Below are positions 44,640 through 56,102 of a DNA stretch of 64,000 bases, in pieces; position 1 is the first letter of the stretch; each line of letters starts with the position of its first letter. The notes beneath the pieces are model-generated. The model saw only the letters and a program-made list of their open reading frames with translations, had not been told where the DNA came from and did not search any database. The stretch spans positions 398,130,119 to 398,194,118 of the forward strand of contig NC_053392.1 of assembly GCF_905171765.1 (NCBI RefSeq), read 5' to 3'. The translations under genes were made by a program, and so were the position numbers. This stretch comes from Bufo bufo (Eukaryota > Chordata > Amphibia > Anura > Bufonidae).

Positions 44640-45492
44640 CCACCCGTGTAATTCCCTCCATGTGGAATAAACTGTGCAATACTTAGCCATCCAGAGTCTT
44701 GGAGCTTGTTTTTTTCTTCTGGCCGACTTTTACCCAACGGCCTGGATCTGGAAGCTCTGGTGGCAAATGGTGTGTTGAGTGTCGACATCTGCATCCAAGA
44801 GAGAATTTCCATAGGAGGGATCCGCAATATCGACCATGCTTCAAGGAGGTCGCCAGGTGTATGGACCTTGCATCGTTTGCCATTAGTGACAAAGGTGAGT
44901 CCAAAGGAAAACAGCCATTTGAAAGCAATCTGGCTGGATTTTAGATGGTCCGTTAAGGGGAGCAGCTCCTGCTGTTTGTTTAGTTTTGATGGCGCCAAGT
45001 CCTGGAATAGGGGGATTTTTTTTTACCTTCAAAGCGTACCTCCGTCTTCTCCCTGACAGCTTTAAGGAGCACTGCAGTGTCTAGATAATTTAAAAGTACA
45101 CAAACCACATCCCTTGGCAGCTCACCCTCCTTGGGTTTCGGCCAGAGGGACCTATGAATACGCTCGACTGTAATCTCCAAGGCCCGCTCCTCTCCTAGGA
45201 GGTCAGCAAATTTGGTGCTAGCTGCAACAGGTAAGCTCTCGTGGGATATGGCCTCTGGGACGCCTCGTATCCAAATATTTTTACGCCTGCTACGATTCTC
45301 TTGATCATCGGTCAGGGCGAAGGCCACATTAAGAGAGTCCATTTGAGCCTCACAGTTGTCTCCTAGTGCTCGATTGTAAGAGAGGATGGCGGCCTGATTA
45401 TTCTCAAGGGCCTCTACCCTGTGAACAATATGCTTTATGTTACTCTTGATTTCTGCCAGCTCCTGCATAACTGGGGCAAGTGCTTGAGTTAA
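44640..45492 (-). pseudogene. LINE B ORF1 RNA-binding protein, central and C-terminal parts
   Basis: ORF1 proteins coat LINE RNA. A coiled-coil region (LAEIKSNIKHIVHRVEALEN) is followed by the RRM-like part with NRSRRKNIWIRGVPE and VERIHRSLWPKPKEGELPR, then, in another frame, IAFKWLFSFGLTFVTNGKR. The frame change is near an A run on the minus strand at about 45017-45024. The first part of the gene is displaced upstream by the MITE at 45493-45922. Confidence 0.82.
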
Positions 45493-45922
45493 GGCTACTT
45501 TCACACTAGCGTTCGGAGCGGATCCGTCTGATGTTTCATCAGACGGATCCGCTCCTATAATGCAGACGTTTGCATCCGTTCAGAACGGATCCGTCTGCAT
45601 TATAACTTAGAAAAATTTCTAAGTCTGAAAGTAGCCTGAGCGGATCCGTCCAGACTTTACATTGAAAGTCAATGGGGAACGGATCCGCTTGAAGATTGAG
45701 CCATATAGTGTCATCTTCAAGCGGATCCGTCCCCATTGACTTCCATTATAAGTCTGGACGGATCCGCTCGCCTCCGCACGGCCAGGCGGACACCCAAACG
45801 CTGCAAGCGATCCGCCTCCACTGAGAATGCATTAGGGCCAGACGGATGCGTTCGGGGCCGCTCGTGAGCCCCTTCAAACGGAGCTCACGAGCGGACACCC
45901 GAACGCTAGTGTGAAAGTAGCC
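45493..45922. mobile_element. Harbinger-like MITE, GGCTACTTTCACAC family, inside LINE B ORF1
   Basis: The left end is GGCTACTTTCACACTAGCG and the right end is CGCTAGTGTGAAAGTAGCC. The flanks are TAA on the left and TTA on the right. The interior closely resembles 55603-56100 (AGCGGATCCGTCTGATGTTTC compared with AGCGGGTCCG). Confidence 0.82.
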
Positions 45923-46165
45923 TTAGGCTTGCTGTAGTAATTGGCGGGAGACTGGAGCTGGGTTATTGGAGAGTGTAGCCAGGCTGGCCTCCAGGGAGTT
46001 GTCAGTGTCAAAGTCTGTAAGTGCCTCAGCATGTTCATGCGGCACCATCTTGCTGGTCCCGGCCGGGAGTGCCGCGGCTTTCTCGTGGAGGTATTTTTCT
46101 ATGTCTGAGGGACCTCGATCATGGTCTGCTTTATCTTTGACTTTGTCTTTGCCAATTTTTACCAT
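45923..46165 (-). pseudogene. LINE B ORF1 N-terminus
   Basis: The minus-strand ATG at 46165 starts MVKIGKDKVKDKADHDRG, a lysine-rich start like that of LINE A ORF1 (MVKGQQLEKAAK). It runs to the MITE at 45922; ORF1 resumes at 45492. Confidence 0.65.
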
Positions 46166-46272
46166 GGTGTGGTCAGGGAAGCCGCGAAATAGACTGGTCT
46201 ACAGGATAGTGCAGAGAGGAGCTCACACACGTGCATCCGTCTTGCTGAGCAGTTAAGCTCCGTAAGCCCGGG

Positions 46273-46929
46273 GAGATTTACTAATCAAAATGTGCCCAAA
46301 TTCTGAGGCAGTTTCCGCAAAAAAAACTGGTGCACCTGCTTCACACCACATTTCGTAAAGGGGTTTTCCTGGGACATTGATGACATATCACTAGAATATG
46401 GCGGTATAAAAAGTAACCCCTAAATCCCTAGCTACACCCCTGACCATGGCCATGAATCTTGTCTCTTTCATTAACTATTTCAAAACCCTGGGATTTTTCA
46501 TTTTTGTATTTTTGTTTTTTACTCCCTGCCGCCCCGGAGCCATAACTTTTATATTTGGCGTTTACATAGCTGTATGGGGGCTTTTATTTTGCAGGACAAG
46601 TTGTACTTTCTAATAGCACCATTTAATATTGCATACGTTGTAGTGGGAAGCTGGAAAAAAAATTCCAAATGGACTTTTTACATTTATGTCTATGGAGCTA
46701 TGTGAGGGCTCATTTTCTGTGGGGCAATATGTGTTTTTCAGTGATATCATTTTGAGGTGTGTATGACTTTTGATGACTTTCTATTCAATTGGGGAGTTAA
46801 AGTGACAAAAAATGGCAAATTGGCCATTTTACATTTTTTCCCGTTAAGCCATTAGGGATAAATATTTTTATATTTTAATAGTACAGGTGTTTTCGGACTG
46901 ATGTTTTTTATTAATTTTTTTTTGAGGAA
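46273..46929. repeat. Unclassified dispersed repeats
   Basis: From 46273 a truncated AAAGGGGTTTTCC-type repeat lies next to a T-rich block (46440-46890) with ACTCCCTGCCGCCCCGGAGCC and GGGCAATATGTGTTTTTCAG. The latter resembles 3770-4260. No gene. Confidence 0.4.
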
Positions 46930-47020
46930 CGGGGGTGTGATTTCCCTAGCGGTGAGGCCTAGTGTCTTTTCCCTTCCTTCTGGTTGTCTTTTGGTGTTCT
47001 CCCCTACTACATCCGTGACA
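46930..47020 (+). repeat. Gypsy B 5' LTR remnant
   Basis: The 3' end of an LTR (CTACTACATCCGTGACA), matching the end of the Gypsy A LTR, followed by TTATCCAGAGCCAATACC, a possible but atypical primer site. Its upstream boundary is unclear. Confidence 0.55.
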
Positions 47021-47071
47021 TTATCCAGAGCCAATACCGCCATTTTCTGTTCTGATCTGTGCAGCTATGGT

Positions 47072-48257
47072 ATGACTGCACTGGTCGAACAGCTGCAGAA
47101 TCTGACTTTGGAGGTAGCAGACCTCCGTGCGATGGTTTTGCAGATTCAGAGTCCACAGGCTGCTGGTTCCAGTGGTGGGTTCCAGGCCTGCTCTGAACCG
47201 AAGGTAGCTCTCCCGGACAGGTTTTCCGGGGGTAGTGACAATTTCATCCGATTCAGGGAGTCATGTAAATTATACGTTAGGCTGCGTCCATACTCTTCTC
47301 TTGATGAGTGTCAACGTGTGGGTATGATTATTTCATTGCTTAAAGAGGACGCACAATCTTGGGCTTTTTCTCTGCCGACCGCATCACCGTCCCTCCGGTC
47401 GGTAGATGAATTCTTTAGAGCCTTGGGTCTTATCTATGATGACCCGGATCGGATCTCTCAGGCCCAGACCAAGTTACGGGGTTTGCGGCAGGGAGAACGT
47501 TCTGAGGAGACCTATTGCTCTGAATTTAGGAGATGGGCTACGGATACAGAGTGTAACGATTCTGCTCTCCGTAGCCAATTCTGCCATGGTCTCTCTATAA
47601 GACTGCAGGACGCATTGGCTTTTCATGAAAATCCTGAGTCATTGGAAGCAGCTATGTCCCTTGCTATACGTCTTGATAGACGCCTGAGGGAGAGATCTAG
47701 GGGTCCTCACGTTCAGGACGTACTGTCCAATAAGGGTACTGCTTCCTTTGACACTTATGGTGGAGAGACATGGGTGGTTGTGCCTTGTCATGAGCCTATG
47801 CAGTTAGGAGGAGCTACTCCTGGAACTACTGGCAAAAGCTTGGGTCATGTGAAAGGAGTCTGCTTTTGTTGTGGCAAGAAGGGACATTTTGTGAATATTT
47901 GTCCGTACTTGCAGCATCAAGATGTAAACAAAAAGAAAAATAAGTTTAATCTCCAAATTACTATTGGTAGTGTGGGTGGGGAGCAAGAAAACCTACTTTT
48001 GTCTTTTACTGGTAGTACCCGTTTTCTCCTGTCTGCCGAGGTGGCGCTAGAGTCCAAAACTGTGAAAATCGAAGCATTTATCGACAGTGGGGCAGGAGTT
48101 AACTTGATTGATGGACAGTTTGTACGCATTCACGGGTTGACTACTAATGCATTAGAGAATAGTATTTCTGTCTTTGCAATTGACTCAGCACCTCTCACCC
48201 AAAAATGCCTGTCGCAGGTAGTGAATGACATTCATTTAAGAGTGGGTGATTTGCATC
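47072..48257 (+). pseudogene. Gypsy B gag and protease, frame open up to the LINE insertion
   Basis: The start MTALVEQLQNLTLEVADLR at 47072 gives a coiled-coil N-terminus. A capsid region follows (LPDRFSGGSDNFIRFRESC, SEETYCSEFRRWA, LRSQFCHGLSIRLQDAL), then a CX2CX4HX4C zinc knuckle (CFCCGKKGHFVNIC, 47863-47904). The protease has an intact active site, EAFIDSGAGVNLIDG at 48073-48117. The frame is undamaged until the LINE duplication at 48258. After the LINE it resumes in the same frame. The longer open frame back to 46901 runs through LTR and leader and is not the real start. Confidence 0.9.
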
Positions 48258-48273
48258 AGGAATCTATCTCCTG

Positions 48274-49584
48274 GAGGCGGAGCTAGCTGCAGAGCAGTGA
48301 GGAAGCAGCTTACTAGAGCTCTGCACAAAGTCAGATTGAAAACGAATATAACTCTGCAGAATCTGGACTTTTCTCTTAAAAATCGACAGATATAGTCCTA
48401 GGACACCGACTGGAACCCAGTGATATCAATTTTATTGATTTCTGGGGTGGTTGGAAGGTGAGGCCTACATCTCAGCCTGAAGCGCTGGGCTGGATTTTGA
48501 CATACAGCCGCAATCCTCAGGCCGTTTACCGGTGCTCCCCTGCACCCATAACCGCCTAAACAGAAGCAGTCAACTAATGCAAGCCTGAGCTGACTGAGAA
48601 CCCTTATATCTGGGTAATCTGGATCGCTGAAGGAATCGCAGACAGTCGAAATCAGCGACGGATCCCTGGCAAAGAAGGCGCTCATCCGGCCGGTCAATAA
48701 CTGAGTGCAACCCTTATTAGAGAGCCCGGATCACCGGAGAGGAGAGCGCGCCTACATCACCGGTCAGTAAACAGATTACCGGCAGGGCAGGAATCGTGAG
48801 TGCGCTGTACTGCCGCTTTAAATTTGAAACATCGCTGCGCATCACCGAACTCCTGGCAGGGAGCCGAAGCCGACGGAAGACAAATAGTCCCGCTTCAGAC
48901 AAGATACAGGGCCCCCTTGGGCCGAACATGTAAAGGGATCTTTAGAGGACATCAACGCTGAAAGACCCAGCCAGAGCCAAGAAGGTTAGTGCCGCTTACC
49001 ACCGCAGGAGATCAGCAGTTAGTGCGGTGAAAGTAGTTCCGGCCGGAGCTGCTGCCGGTTCGGAAGAGCAGAGCCGCCCCACCGAGCCTGCAGCCCCAGG
49101 ATTTCTCTGGCTGCCGATCTATACACTGCTGGGAACAAAGCTAAATATACTATTAAACACTATATTAGGTTCCCTGCTTGTCCCAACGGCCTGAACAGTA
49201 CCTGTATAGTGCCCCTGTGTTCGGCACCCAGCGCAGGGATCTTGGAGTGCTCTTGTGCAGGCAGACATCAATAGATGAGCACAGAATAATCCAACTGCCA
49301 TATCCTGAACCTACAGTGAAAGATCTGTTCACACTATTAACCAGCCTATACACTGCGGTCAGCGCAACAATATGTGAGACCAAATAAAAGATCTCCACAG
49401 GGAAACTACACCCTGGAATGCTTTTCACCAGCATGTGAAATCTGATGAGATGTTCTTTTTCCTACGCTACCGCTTAGCTATGTAACTAAAGTAGATCACG
49501 CAGAGTGTGCAATCCTCCATATAAATATAAATACCGCAGTGCTACAGTGGTTCTTCTAAATACAACCGCCACATACCTAACAAA
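48274..49584 (+). promoter_or_regulatory. LINE A 5' untranslated region with presumed internal promoter
   Basis: GC-richer than the rest, with many CGG and CCGG words. Its presence from the first base after the duplication means the copy is not 5'-truncated. Promoter function is inferred from L1-type LINEs; no TATA box is obvious. Confidence 0.55.
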
Positions 49585-50688
49585 ATGGTGAAGGGTCAAC
49601 AGCTTGAAAAAGCAGCAAAAGTCAACAAAACCCCAAAGAAACTGTCTGACTCACAAAAACCGATACGATCCTATCAAATGGAGCAAGAGAGATCGTCAAA
49701 ACAAAAAGAAAAAAGAAACATGGCTTCTAATGCTGCAGAATGGACTGACAGCGAAGAAGAAGAGGAGGCGTCCTCGGAACCAGAGAATATTCACTCTCTT
49801 ATTAAATCTCTTCCAACAATAGACTGCATTAAAGATATGCTCAAAGAATTTACAACAACCATTAAAAAAGACATTACGGAATTGAGGTCAGATATTAGAC
49901 AAATCTCTTCCAGAATGACAGAGGTGGAAGAGTCTACCTCCGCACTAGCTTCTCATGCTAATTTTCTTTCCAAAAAATTAAAGGAACAGCAAAAAGAGAC
50001 ATATTCACTTAGACTACATCTTGATGACTTGGAGAACAGGTCTAGAAGAAATAACCTGAGGATCAAAGGCCTTACAGAAAAAGTATCAGATGCAGAATTA
50101 TCCACAGTTGTTTCTCAGATTTTTTGTGAACTTTTAGAAAAAGAAAAATCCTATGATTTGGGTTTCCAGAGGATCCATAGAGTATATAGACCAAAGAATT
50201 CTGATAATGACATCCCAAGAGACATACTCTGCTGTCTTCTGGACTTCAAAGTTAAAGAAGAAATTATACAGAAAGCAAGAACGAAAAAAAATGAGTATGA
50301 AGATAAAGAGATTCGTATTTTCCAAGATATCTCCAGACAAACGTTAGAATTGAGACGTAACCTCCAACCACTCACCACTGCACTAAGAGAAAGAGGACTA
50401 AAATACAGGTGGCTTTTCCCGTTTGGCCTCCTGGTTACCCATAATGGGAAGCCTTTGATAATCAGGGAACCCAAAGATGTACCTTTTGTTACCCAAAACT
50501 TAAACCTCCAAGAACTGTCAATCAAGGACTGGATTATGGGTGACGCACAAGAAGCTGAGCCACCAGTTCCAGAGGTACCCCAATGGACATTGGTAACCAC
50601 GCTAAAGACAAAGAAAACGAAAACTTCAGAGGGATTACCCGCTCATAAAGCCCCGCAGAAGCCACAACGAACGCCAGCTGGGGATTGA
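49585..50688 (+). CDS. LINE A ORF1 protein, intact
   Basis: The 367-residue protein starts MVKGQQLEKAAKVNKTPKK, with an ATG in good context (ACAAAATGG). It has a basic N-terminus, an acidic serine stretch (DSEEEEEASSEPE), and a coiled coil at about residues 85-150 (SDIRQISSRMTEVEESTSAL). The RRM-like core has DLENRSRRNNLRIKGL and FQRIHRVYRPKN, and the C-terminal domain KYRWLFPFGLLVTHNGKP. This is the layout of L1-type ORF1 RNA-binding trimers, which package LINE RNA in cytoplasmic particles. It has no stops or frameshifts. The relative in LINE B has the same parts but a different sequence. Confidence 0.93.
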   Translation: MVKGQQLEKAAKVNKTPKKLSDSQKPIRSYQMEQERSSKQKEKRNMASNAAEWTDSEEEEEASSEPENIHSLIKSLPTIDCIKDMLKEFTTTIKKDITELRSDIRQISSRMTEVEESTSALASHANFLSKKLKEQQKETYSLRLHLDDLENRSRRNNLRIKGLTEKVSDAELSTVVSQIFCELLEKEKSYDLGFQRIHRVYRPKNSDNDIPRDILCCLLDFKVKEEIIQKARTKKNEYEDKEIRIFQDISRQTLELRRNLQPLTTALRERGLKYRWLFPFGLLVTHNGKPLIIREPKDVPFVTQNLNLQELSIKDWIMGDAQEAEPPVPEVPQWTLVTTLKTKKTKTSEGLPAHKAPQKPQRTPAGD

Positions 50689-51254
50689 AACATGTGATGA
50701 CATTCTGTGGTAAAACACACCCACACCACACTTCAACACATAGTCGTCATATGTGTATGATTTTACTCATGCTTATCTCATAAGTAACTTGCACACTCCT
50801 AGAATTAATAACATCACTGATAAATAACTGATCTACTTGTTAACAATTTTTTCTCTTTTAGGTAGATTTATATGTTACATAAGTCAAACGATTTCACTGA
50901 AACGGAAGAGCAGAACAATTTATCTGTGCTGCTCTTAACCAGGGTGCCCTTCTGTTGAGATCTGATTGGACCTTAACCGAACCGACACCCTTTCCACTAC
51001 TCACCCCTCACTTCCACCCATACCACCATCTAGGGAGGAAGTCAATCCTAATATATAGGACCCTGGGCACCAAACTGACGTGGGTGCCATAACAGACAGG
51101 ACAAATTGATATTTTTAGTACTCATATTCGCGTTGGAATATGTACTATTTTTATGTTAATGATGTTTTATGTTTTACAATTTCCCCATCCCACCCTTTGC
51201 TTCAACATCAGGGACTCAGTATTAAGATAAGTCACAAAATTACTCTCATATGCT
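50689..51254 (+). other. LINE A inter-ORF spacer
   Basis: 566 bp, unusually long compared with mammalian L1. It has no conserved ORF and is T/A-rich with TCACCCCTCACTTCCACCC in the middle. How ORF2 would be translated is not clear from the sequence. Confidence 0.5.
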
Positions 51255-54200
51255 ATGATCATGGCTGATCTTGTCTGTGCATCATATAATGTGAATGGCC
51301 TAAACATTCCAAAGAAACGATCCAAAATTTTGATGTACTTAAAAAAAGAGAAAGTGAGCGTAGCATTTTTCCAGGAAACACATTTTAAAAAAACATTCAC
51401 ACCCTTCTCTAAAACTTTCCATTACAATCAATGGTATAACTCTACCACTCCAACCCGCAAAAAAAAAGGTGTCTCCATAGTTTTTAGTAGAACTCTAGGT
51501 TTTCAGCATAAGAATACATTGTCCGACCCCGAAGGTAGATACTTATTTGTTAAGGGATCTATATACGGTAAAATGTATACATTTGCCAACTTTTACGCTC
51601 CTAATGTACTACAACATAGGTTTATGGAGACAATTATCACCAGGTTAGAGGGATTTATGGAAGGAATGCTGATCCTGGGAGGAGACCTAAATACCCCTCT
51701 AGAACCAACTGTAGACACCACAAAAGGAAAGGCGAGATTAGCTTACAGAAACCTTAAAACCTTAAAAAAACTTCTACGCCAAAATAACTTAATAGACGCA
51801 TGGAGAGTTTTAAACCCCACCTGTAGAGACTATTCCTTTTTTTCTTCTGCCCATGCAATATATTCCAGACTAGATTATTTCTTCGTACATCACAAAGATA
51901 TCCAATTCTTGAAAAAAGCGGACTACAAATCCTACCATCTTTCAGACCATGCCCCTTTATTGATGCATCTCTCCCTTAGAGACGAAACAATTAAAAAATG
52001 TAAATGGTCGCTAAACGAAAGCTTTTGAAACACCCTGATGATGTCACAGCTCTTGCAACGGATATAGATTCATTTTTTTCTGAGAACATACAGACAAGCA
52101 ATTGTAATTCCTTGATATGGGAAACGCATAAAGCCGTTATTAGAGGCAGACTGATTAGACTAGGAGCTTACAAAAAAAACAAAGTGAAAAGCAGATTTCA
52201 GATCTCCTGTCTCAAATTCACATCCTTGAGTCGGCCCATAAACTTTCACTAGAGAAAAAGATAATGAATGATCTCACATCTTTGAGATCTAAACTACTTG
52301 ACCTGTTGGACCAGAAAAATCAGAAATATCTATACCTAGCGAAATTCAGCAAATACTTAGAAGATAATAGATGTGGTAAGAGACTGGCTAGACTCCTCAG
52401 AAAACAGAAAAATAAGTCATATATCACCAAAATTAGAGATCAAAAGAACTCCTTGAAACTTTCAACTCCGGATATTATGAAGGTATTTAGACAATACTAT
52501 GAAGAACTATATAATCTCGAAAAAAGTTTACCTGCCCCAACAGATCTAAAATCCGAAATAAGAAATTTCTTAGGTTCACTTCCCCTCCCTAAAATATCAG
52601 TATCCCAGCAGACTGAACTAACCAGACCTTTCTCGCAGGAAGAAATAGGATCCGTGATAAATTCTTTACCAAACGGAAAGAGCCCAGGCCCAGATGGACT
52701 GACGGCTACATATTATAAAAAATTTCTGAAAAATCTTTCCCCACCATTAGGCACTTATTTTAATGGTATAGCGAGTGGTGATTCATTTCGCGCAGAATCC
52801 CTACTAGCTCATATCACTGTAATACCAAAAGAAGGTAAAGATAACTCCATTTGCTCTAATTATAGACCTATATCATTATTAAATGTCGACATAAAAATTT
52901 ACGCAAAGCTTATAGCCATGAGACTTCAGCACATCCTCCCTGGTATACTACATCCGGATCAAGTTGGATTCACAGAAGGCAGAGAATCCAAAGACAATAT
53001 CTATAGGGTTCTTCACGCCATACAATTTGCACAATCTAAAAACTTTCCTTTATCATTTGTCACAACTGATGCTGAAAAGGCATTTGACAGGATAAGCTGG
53101 AGTTACCTGGAGGAGGTGCTGAACAATTTTGGTTTCCCACAACCATTCATATCAAAAATACTTGCTATGTATACCATTCCGTCAGCTGCAGTAAGAGTAA
53201 ATGATTCTGTCTCAGACACATTTTTAATTACTAATGGCACTAGACAAGGTTGTCCCCTTTCTCCCATCCTCTTTGTTTTGTCGCTAGAGCCCCTTCTAAC
53301 TAAAATTAGGATCAACCCCTCGATACAAGGTATCTATACATCAAATACACAACAGAAAATTGCCGCTTACGCGGATGACACCCTTTTTATGATCACTAAC
53401 CCAAGAAACGGAGTCCCTGCATTAATACGGGAATTAGAAGATTTTAGTGCTATATCTAACTTCAAAATAAATTGGCAAAAATCGGAAATATATAATGTAT
53501 CCGTTCCTCAAAATACCTGGCAGGAGGTGATTTCGTCCTCCCCTTTAAAACCTGCTCCTATCTCCTTTAAGTATTTAGGCATTAACATTAGTAGAAGCAT
53601 CTCTGAACTATATCAACTGAATTTCCTACCCCTTCTATCTAAACTAGATGCAGACTTTAAAGATTGGGAGAATCTTTTCATATCCTGGTTTGGGAGAATA
53701 AACGCAATAAAGATGATATCACTGCCTAAAATTTTATACGTCCTCCAAGCATTACCAATTGACATCCCTAAACAATTCTACACCACCCTCAAGAGGAAAA
53801 TTATGAGCTTTATCTGGAGATCAAAACGCAGCAGAGTATCCTATGATACAATAATTAGGCCCAAGTCTAGGGGAGGCTTGGCAGTCCCAGACTTCCATAA
53901 ATACCACATGTCGGTACATATTACCAAATTATTAGAATGGACGGTTAAACCAAACAGGAAATTATGGCATGAATTAGAGAAGGAAGCCCTTCCTCCTAAT
54001 CCACATATACTTCTGTGGAAAACCAAAGAAACTGCCAGGACCCCTCAACCCAAAACTAAAGATCTCCTAACCACAATATCCTTGAAAGTTTGGCATGGGT
54101 TGAACAAACAAATTAGCTTTCTACCTACATACTGCGCAACCACCCCAATAGGCACATTAATCCCTGCTAAATTGAAAATAGTTAAAGAAAAAGTCCTAAA

Positions 54201-55062
54201 CACCTCAGAGCTATATAATTCCCCAATTATGAACCTTTTTAGTGGACACATATTTATTTCAAAGGACGACCTAAACCTATACTTTCAGGACCTAAAGTTC
54301 ACAAGTTAGGAGTATACGCATTTTAAAAGATGCATTTTAAGCTCTGAGGCCCATAACTCCCTCTCTCTACCTATGACGACTATCCAAAAGAGCATAAACA
54401 TCGGCTCTCCAATCAAGAGACCGATTTCAACCATATATAACATAATAAATAACTCTGACCTACCTCCTTCCTACCTCCCCAAATGGTCTTCTGAGTTAGG
54501 GATCACTTTCAATGAAACTGAAACGAGAGATATCATCATGAATGCCAGATCAAAGTCAGCATCACCTAAAATACAAGAGATGCATTTTAAACTGGTATCA
54601 AGATGGTACAGAACTCCGGTTTTATTACAGCGTATGTTCCCAAGTGCGTCCCCCCTGTGTTGGAGATGTGAGGAAGAACGTGGTACATTATCACATATAT
54701 GGTTGACCTGTAAATGCATGAAAGTGTTTTGGAGAAATATTACTGCTATTCTAGGACACATCTTCAAAACATGCACTGAAATCCCACCTAGGCTACTTTT
54801 CTTTAGCGTTTTTGATCACCGCTCCTCCAACATTAAACATCCCCTCACGTTACATATCCTCAATGCTGCTAAACTCATAATTCCTAGATTATGGAAAGAG
54901 AAATCACCCCCCTCAATTCCAGAATGGTTGAATGAAATGCACTTACTGCACAATCTTGAGAAATCAAGACTACTGAGAGAAGACAAATTACATCATTATC
55001 ATACAACTTGGGATATTTGGAACTCATTTATTAAAAAGGATTTTATCTTAAAGTTTCTATAA
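51255..55062 (+). pseudogene. LINE A ORF2: endonuclease, reverse transcriptase, C-terminal zinc motif
   Basis: ORF2 would nick the target and copy LINE RNA. The endonuclease (51258-51990) is complete with YNVNGLN, FFQETHF, GGDLNTPL, RLDYFFVHH and LSDHAPLL. A frame change occurs near 52005-52025 and another near 52250, with the stretch between in a third frame. RT lies in 52264-54309: NGKSPGPDGL, NYRPISLLNVD, TRQGCPLSPILF and the catalytic AYADDTLFM at about 53365-53391. A stop at 54307-54309 precedes the last part (54310-55062), which carries a CX2CX8HX4C motif (CWRC...HIWLTC, 54657-54710). Two frameshifts and one stop make it inactive. Total length would be about 1,265 codons, normal for the family. 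Confidence 0.9.
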
Positions 55063-55447
55063 TCACCTCTTGACATTAAACATAAGGACAGATAAGTCAA
55101 GCTCGCATAACGAGCCCTGATACCCCCCTTGCCCTAAGTTTATTTCCTACCCTCCCCCCAGTTATCTTTGTTAGATAGATTAAAAGGCATACAATATATA
55201 CATGTTTACAACATTTATGTAAAATCATATATTACATATACCATGCATGAATATTAATGCTATGTATCTTGTGATTTAATTCTCAGACTCTAAGTTTGTT
55301 AATAAAGACTACGGTCCTTTCTAGATTGTTAATTAACGATACAATGTCTGTTGTTTTATGCATACAGTTGAAATGAAATGTATTTTGTCATAAGAAATGA
55401 TTATGCCTGATATATGAAAAACTTTCAATAAAAAGAAAATGTTACAA
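55063..55447 (+). other. LINE A 3' untranslated region
   Basis: Short, A/T-rich, ending AAAACTTTCAATAAAAAGAAAATGTTACAA, so the usual AATAAA signal lies about 20 bp before the end. There is no long poly(A) tail, only an A-rich end. Confidence 0.75.
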
Positions 55448-55463
55448 AGGAATCTATCTCCTG

Positions 55464-55601
55464 TTATGTATTGGAGGGTCTGCCTGCTCTGTTGGTGTTG
55501 GGCTTACCATGGTTAAGCAAACATAACCCTAACATCGATTGGCAAACGAGACAGATTCTCGATTGGAGTGATTTTTGCATCGTTCTCTATGGTTACCACT
55601 A
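55464..55601 (+). pseudogene. Gypsy B protease-to-RT linker, piece after the LINE
   Basis: It reads on from the duplicated target in the same frame as gag-protease: EGLPALLVLGLPWLSKHNPN, then WQTRQILDWSDFC. It ends at the TAA next to the MITE at 55603. The match to the Gypsy A linker shows the LINE insertion and the MITE pair are the only breaks here. Confidence 0.85.
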
Positions 55602-55602
55602 A

Positions 55603-56100
55603 GGCTACTTTCACACTAGCGTTCGGAGCGGGTCCGTCTGATGTTTCATCAGACGGATCCGCTCCTATAATGCAGACGTTTGCATCCGTTCAGAACGGAT
55701 CCGTCTGCATTATAACTTAAAAAAATTTCTAAGTGTGAAAGTAGCCTGAGCGGATCCGTTCAGACTTTACATTGAAAGTCAATGGGGGACGGATCCGCTT
55801 GAAGATTGAGCCATATGGTGTCATCTTCAAGCAGATCCGTCCCCATTGACTTCCATTATAAGTCTGGACGGATCCGCTCGCCTCCGCACGGCCAGGCGGA
55901 CACCCGAACGCTGCAAGCAGCGTTCAGGTGTCGGCTCACTGAGCGGAGCGGAGGCTGAGCGCTGGCAGGCGGATGCATTCTCAGTGGATCCGCCTCCACT
56001 GAGAATGCATTAGGGCCGGACGGCTGCGTTCAGGGCCGCTCGTGAGCCCCTTCAAATGGAGCTCACGAGCGGACACCTGAACGCAGGTGTGAAAGTAGCC
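55603..56100. mobile_element. Harbinger-like MITE, GGCTACTTTCACAC family, first of a pair
   Basis: The left end is GGCTACTTTCACACTAGCG, flanked by TAA at 55600-55602. The right end is AGGTGTGAAAGTAGCC at 56100, followed at once by TA and a second element. It shares its inner sequence with 45493-45922. Confidence 0.88.
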
Positions 56101-56102
56101 TA

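Larger units (their letters stand above)
39003..46260 (-). mobile_element. Old L1/Tx1-type LINE B, internally deleted and interrupted
   Basis: On the minus strand the order is ORF1 (46165 to about 44640), spacer, ORF2 endonuclease (41574 to about 40205), ORF2 C-terminus (39595-39420) and a 3' tail with TTCAATAAAAAG near 39015-39025. The reverse transcriptase is missing. Insertions are a GGCTACTTTCACAC MITE (45493-45922), a hAT-like element (42192-44544), a TTAA MITE (40775-41232) and a further repeat at 39596-40203. The domains resemble those of LINE A at 48274 but belong to a different family. It is dead. Confidence 0.8.
48274..55447 (+). mobile_element. Nearly full-length L1/Tx1-type LINE A, 7.2 kb
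   Basis: The insertion is flanked by an exact 16-bp duplication AGGAATCTATCTCCTG (48258-48273 and 55448-55463), the product of target-primed reverse transcription. It has a 1.3-kb 5' region, an intact ORF1 (49585-50688), ORF2 (51255-55062) with two frameshifts and one stop, and a 3' region ending TTCAATAAAAAGAAAATG plus a short A-rich end. It is the least decayed autonomous element in the window and interrupts Gypsy B. Confidence 0.93.

Noticed and set aside
46901..47071. N-terminal extension of the Gypsy B gag frame
   Set aside because: It reads through the LTR end and leader; the conserved start is at 47072.
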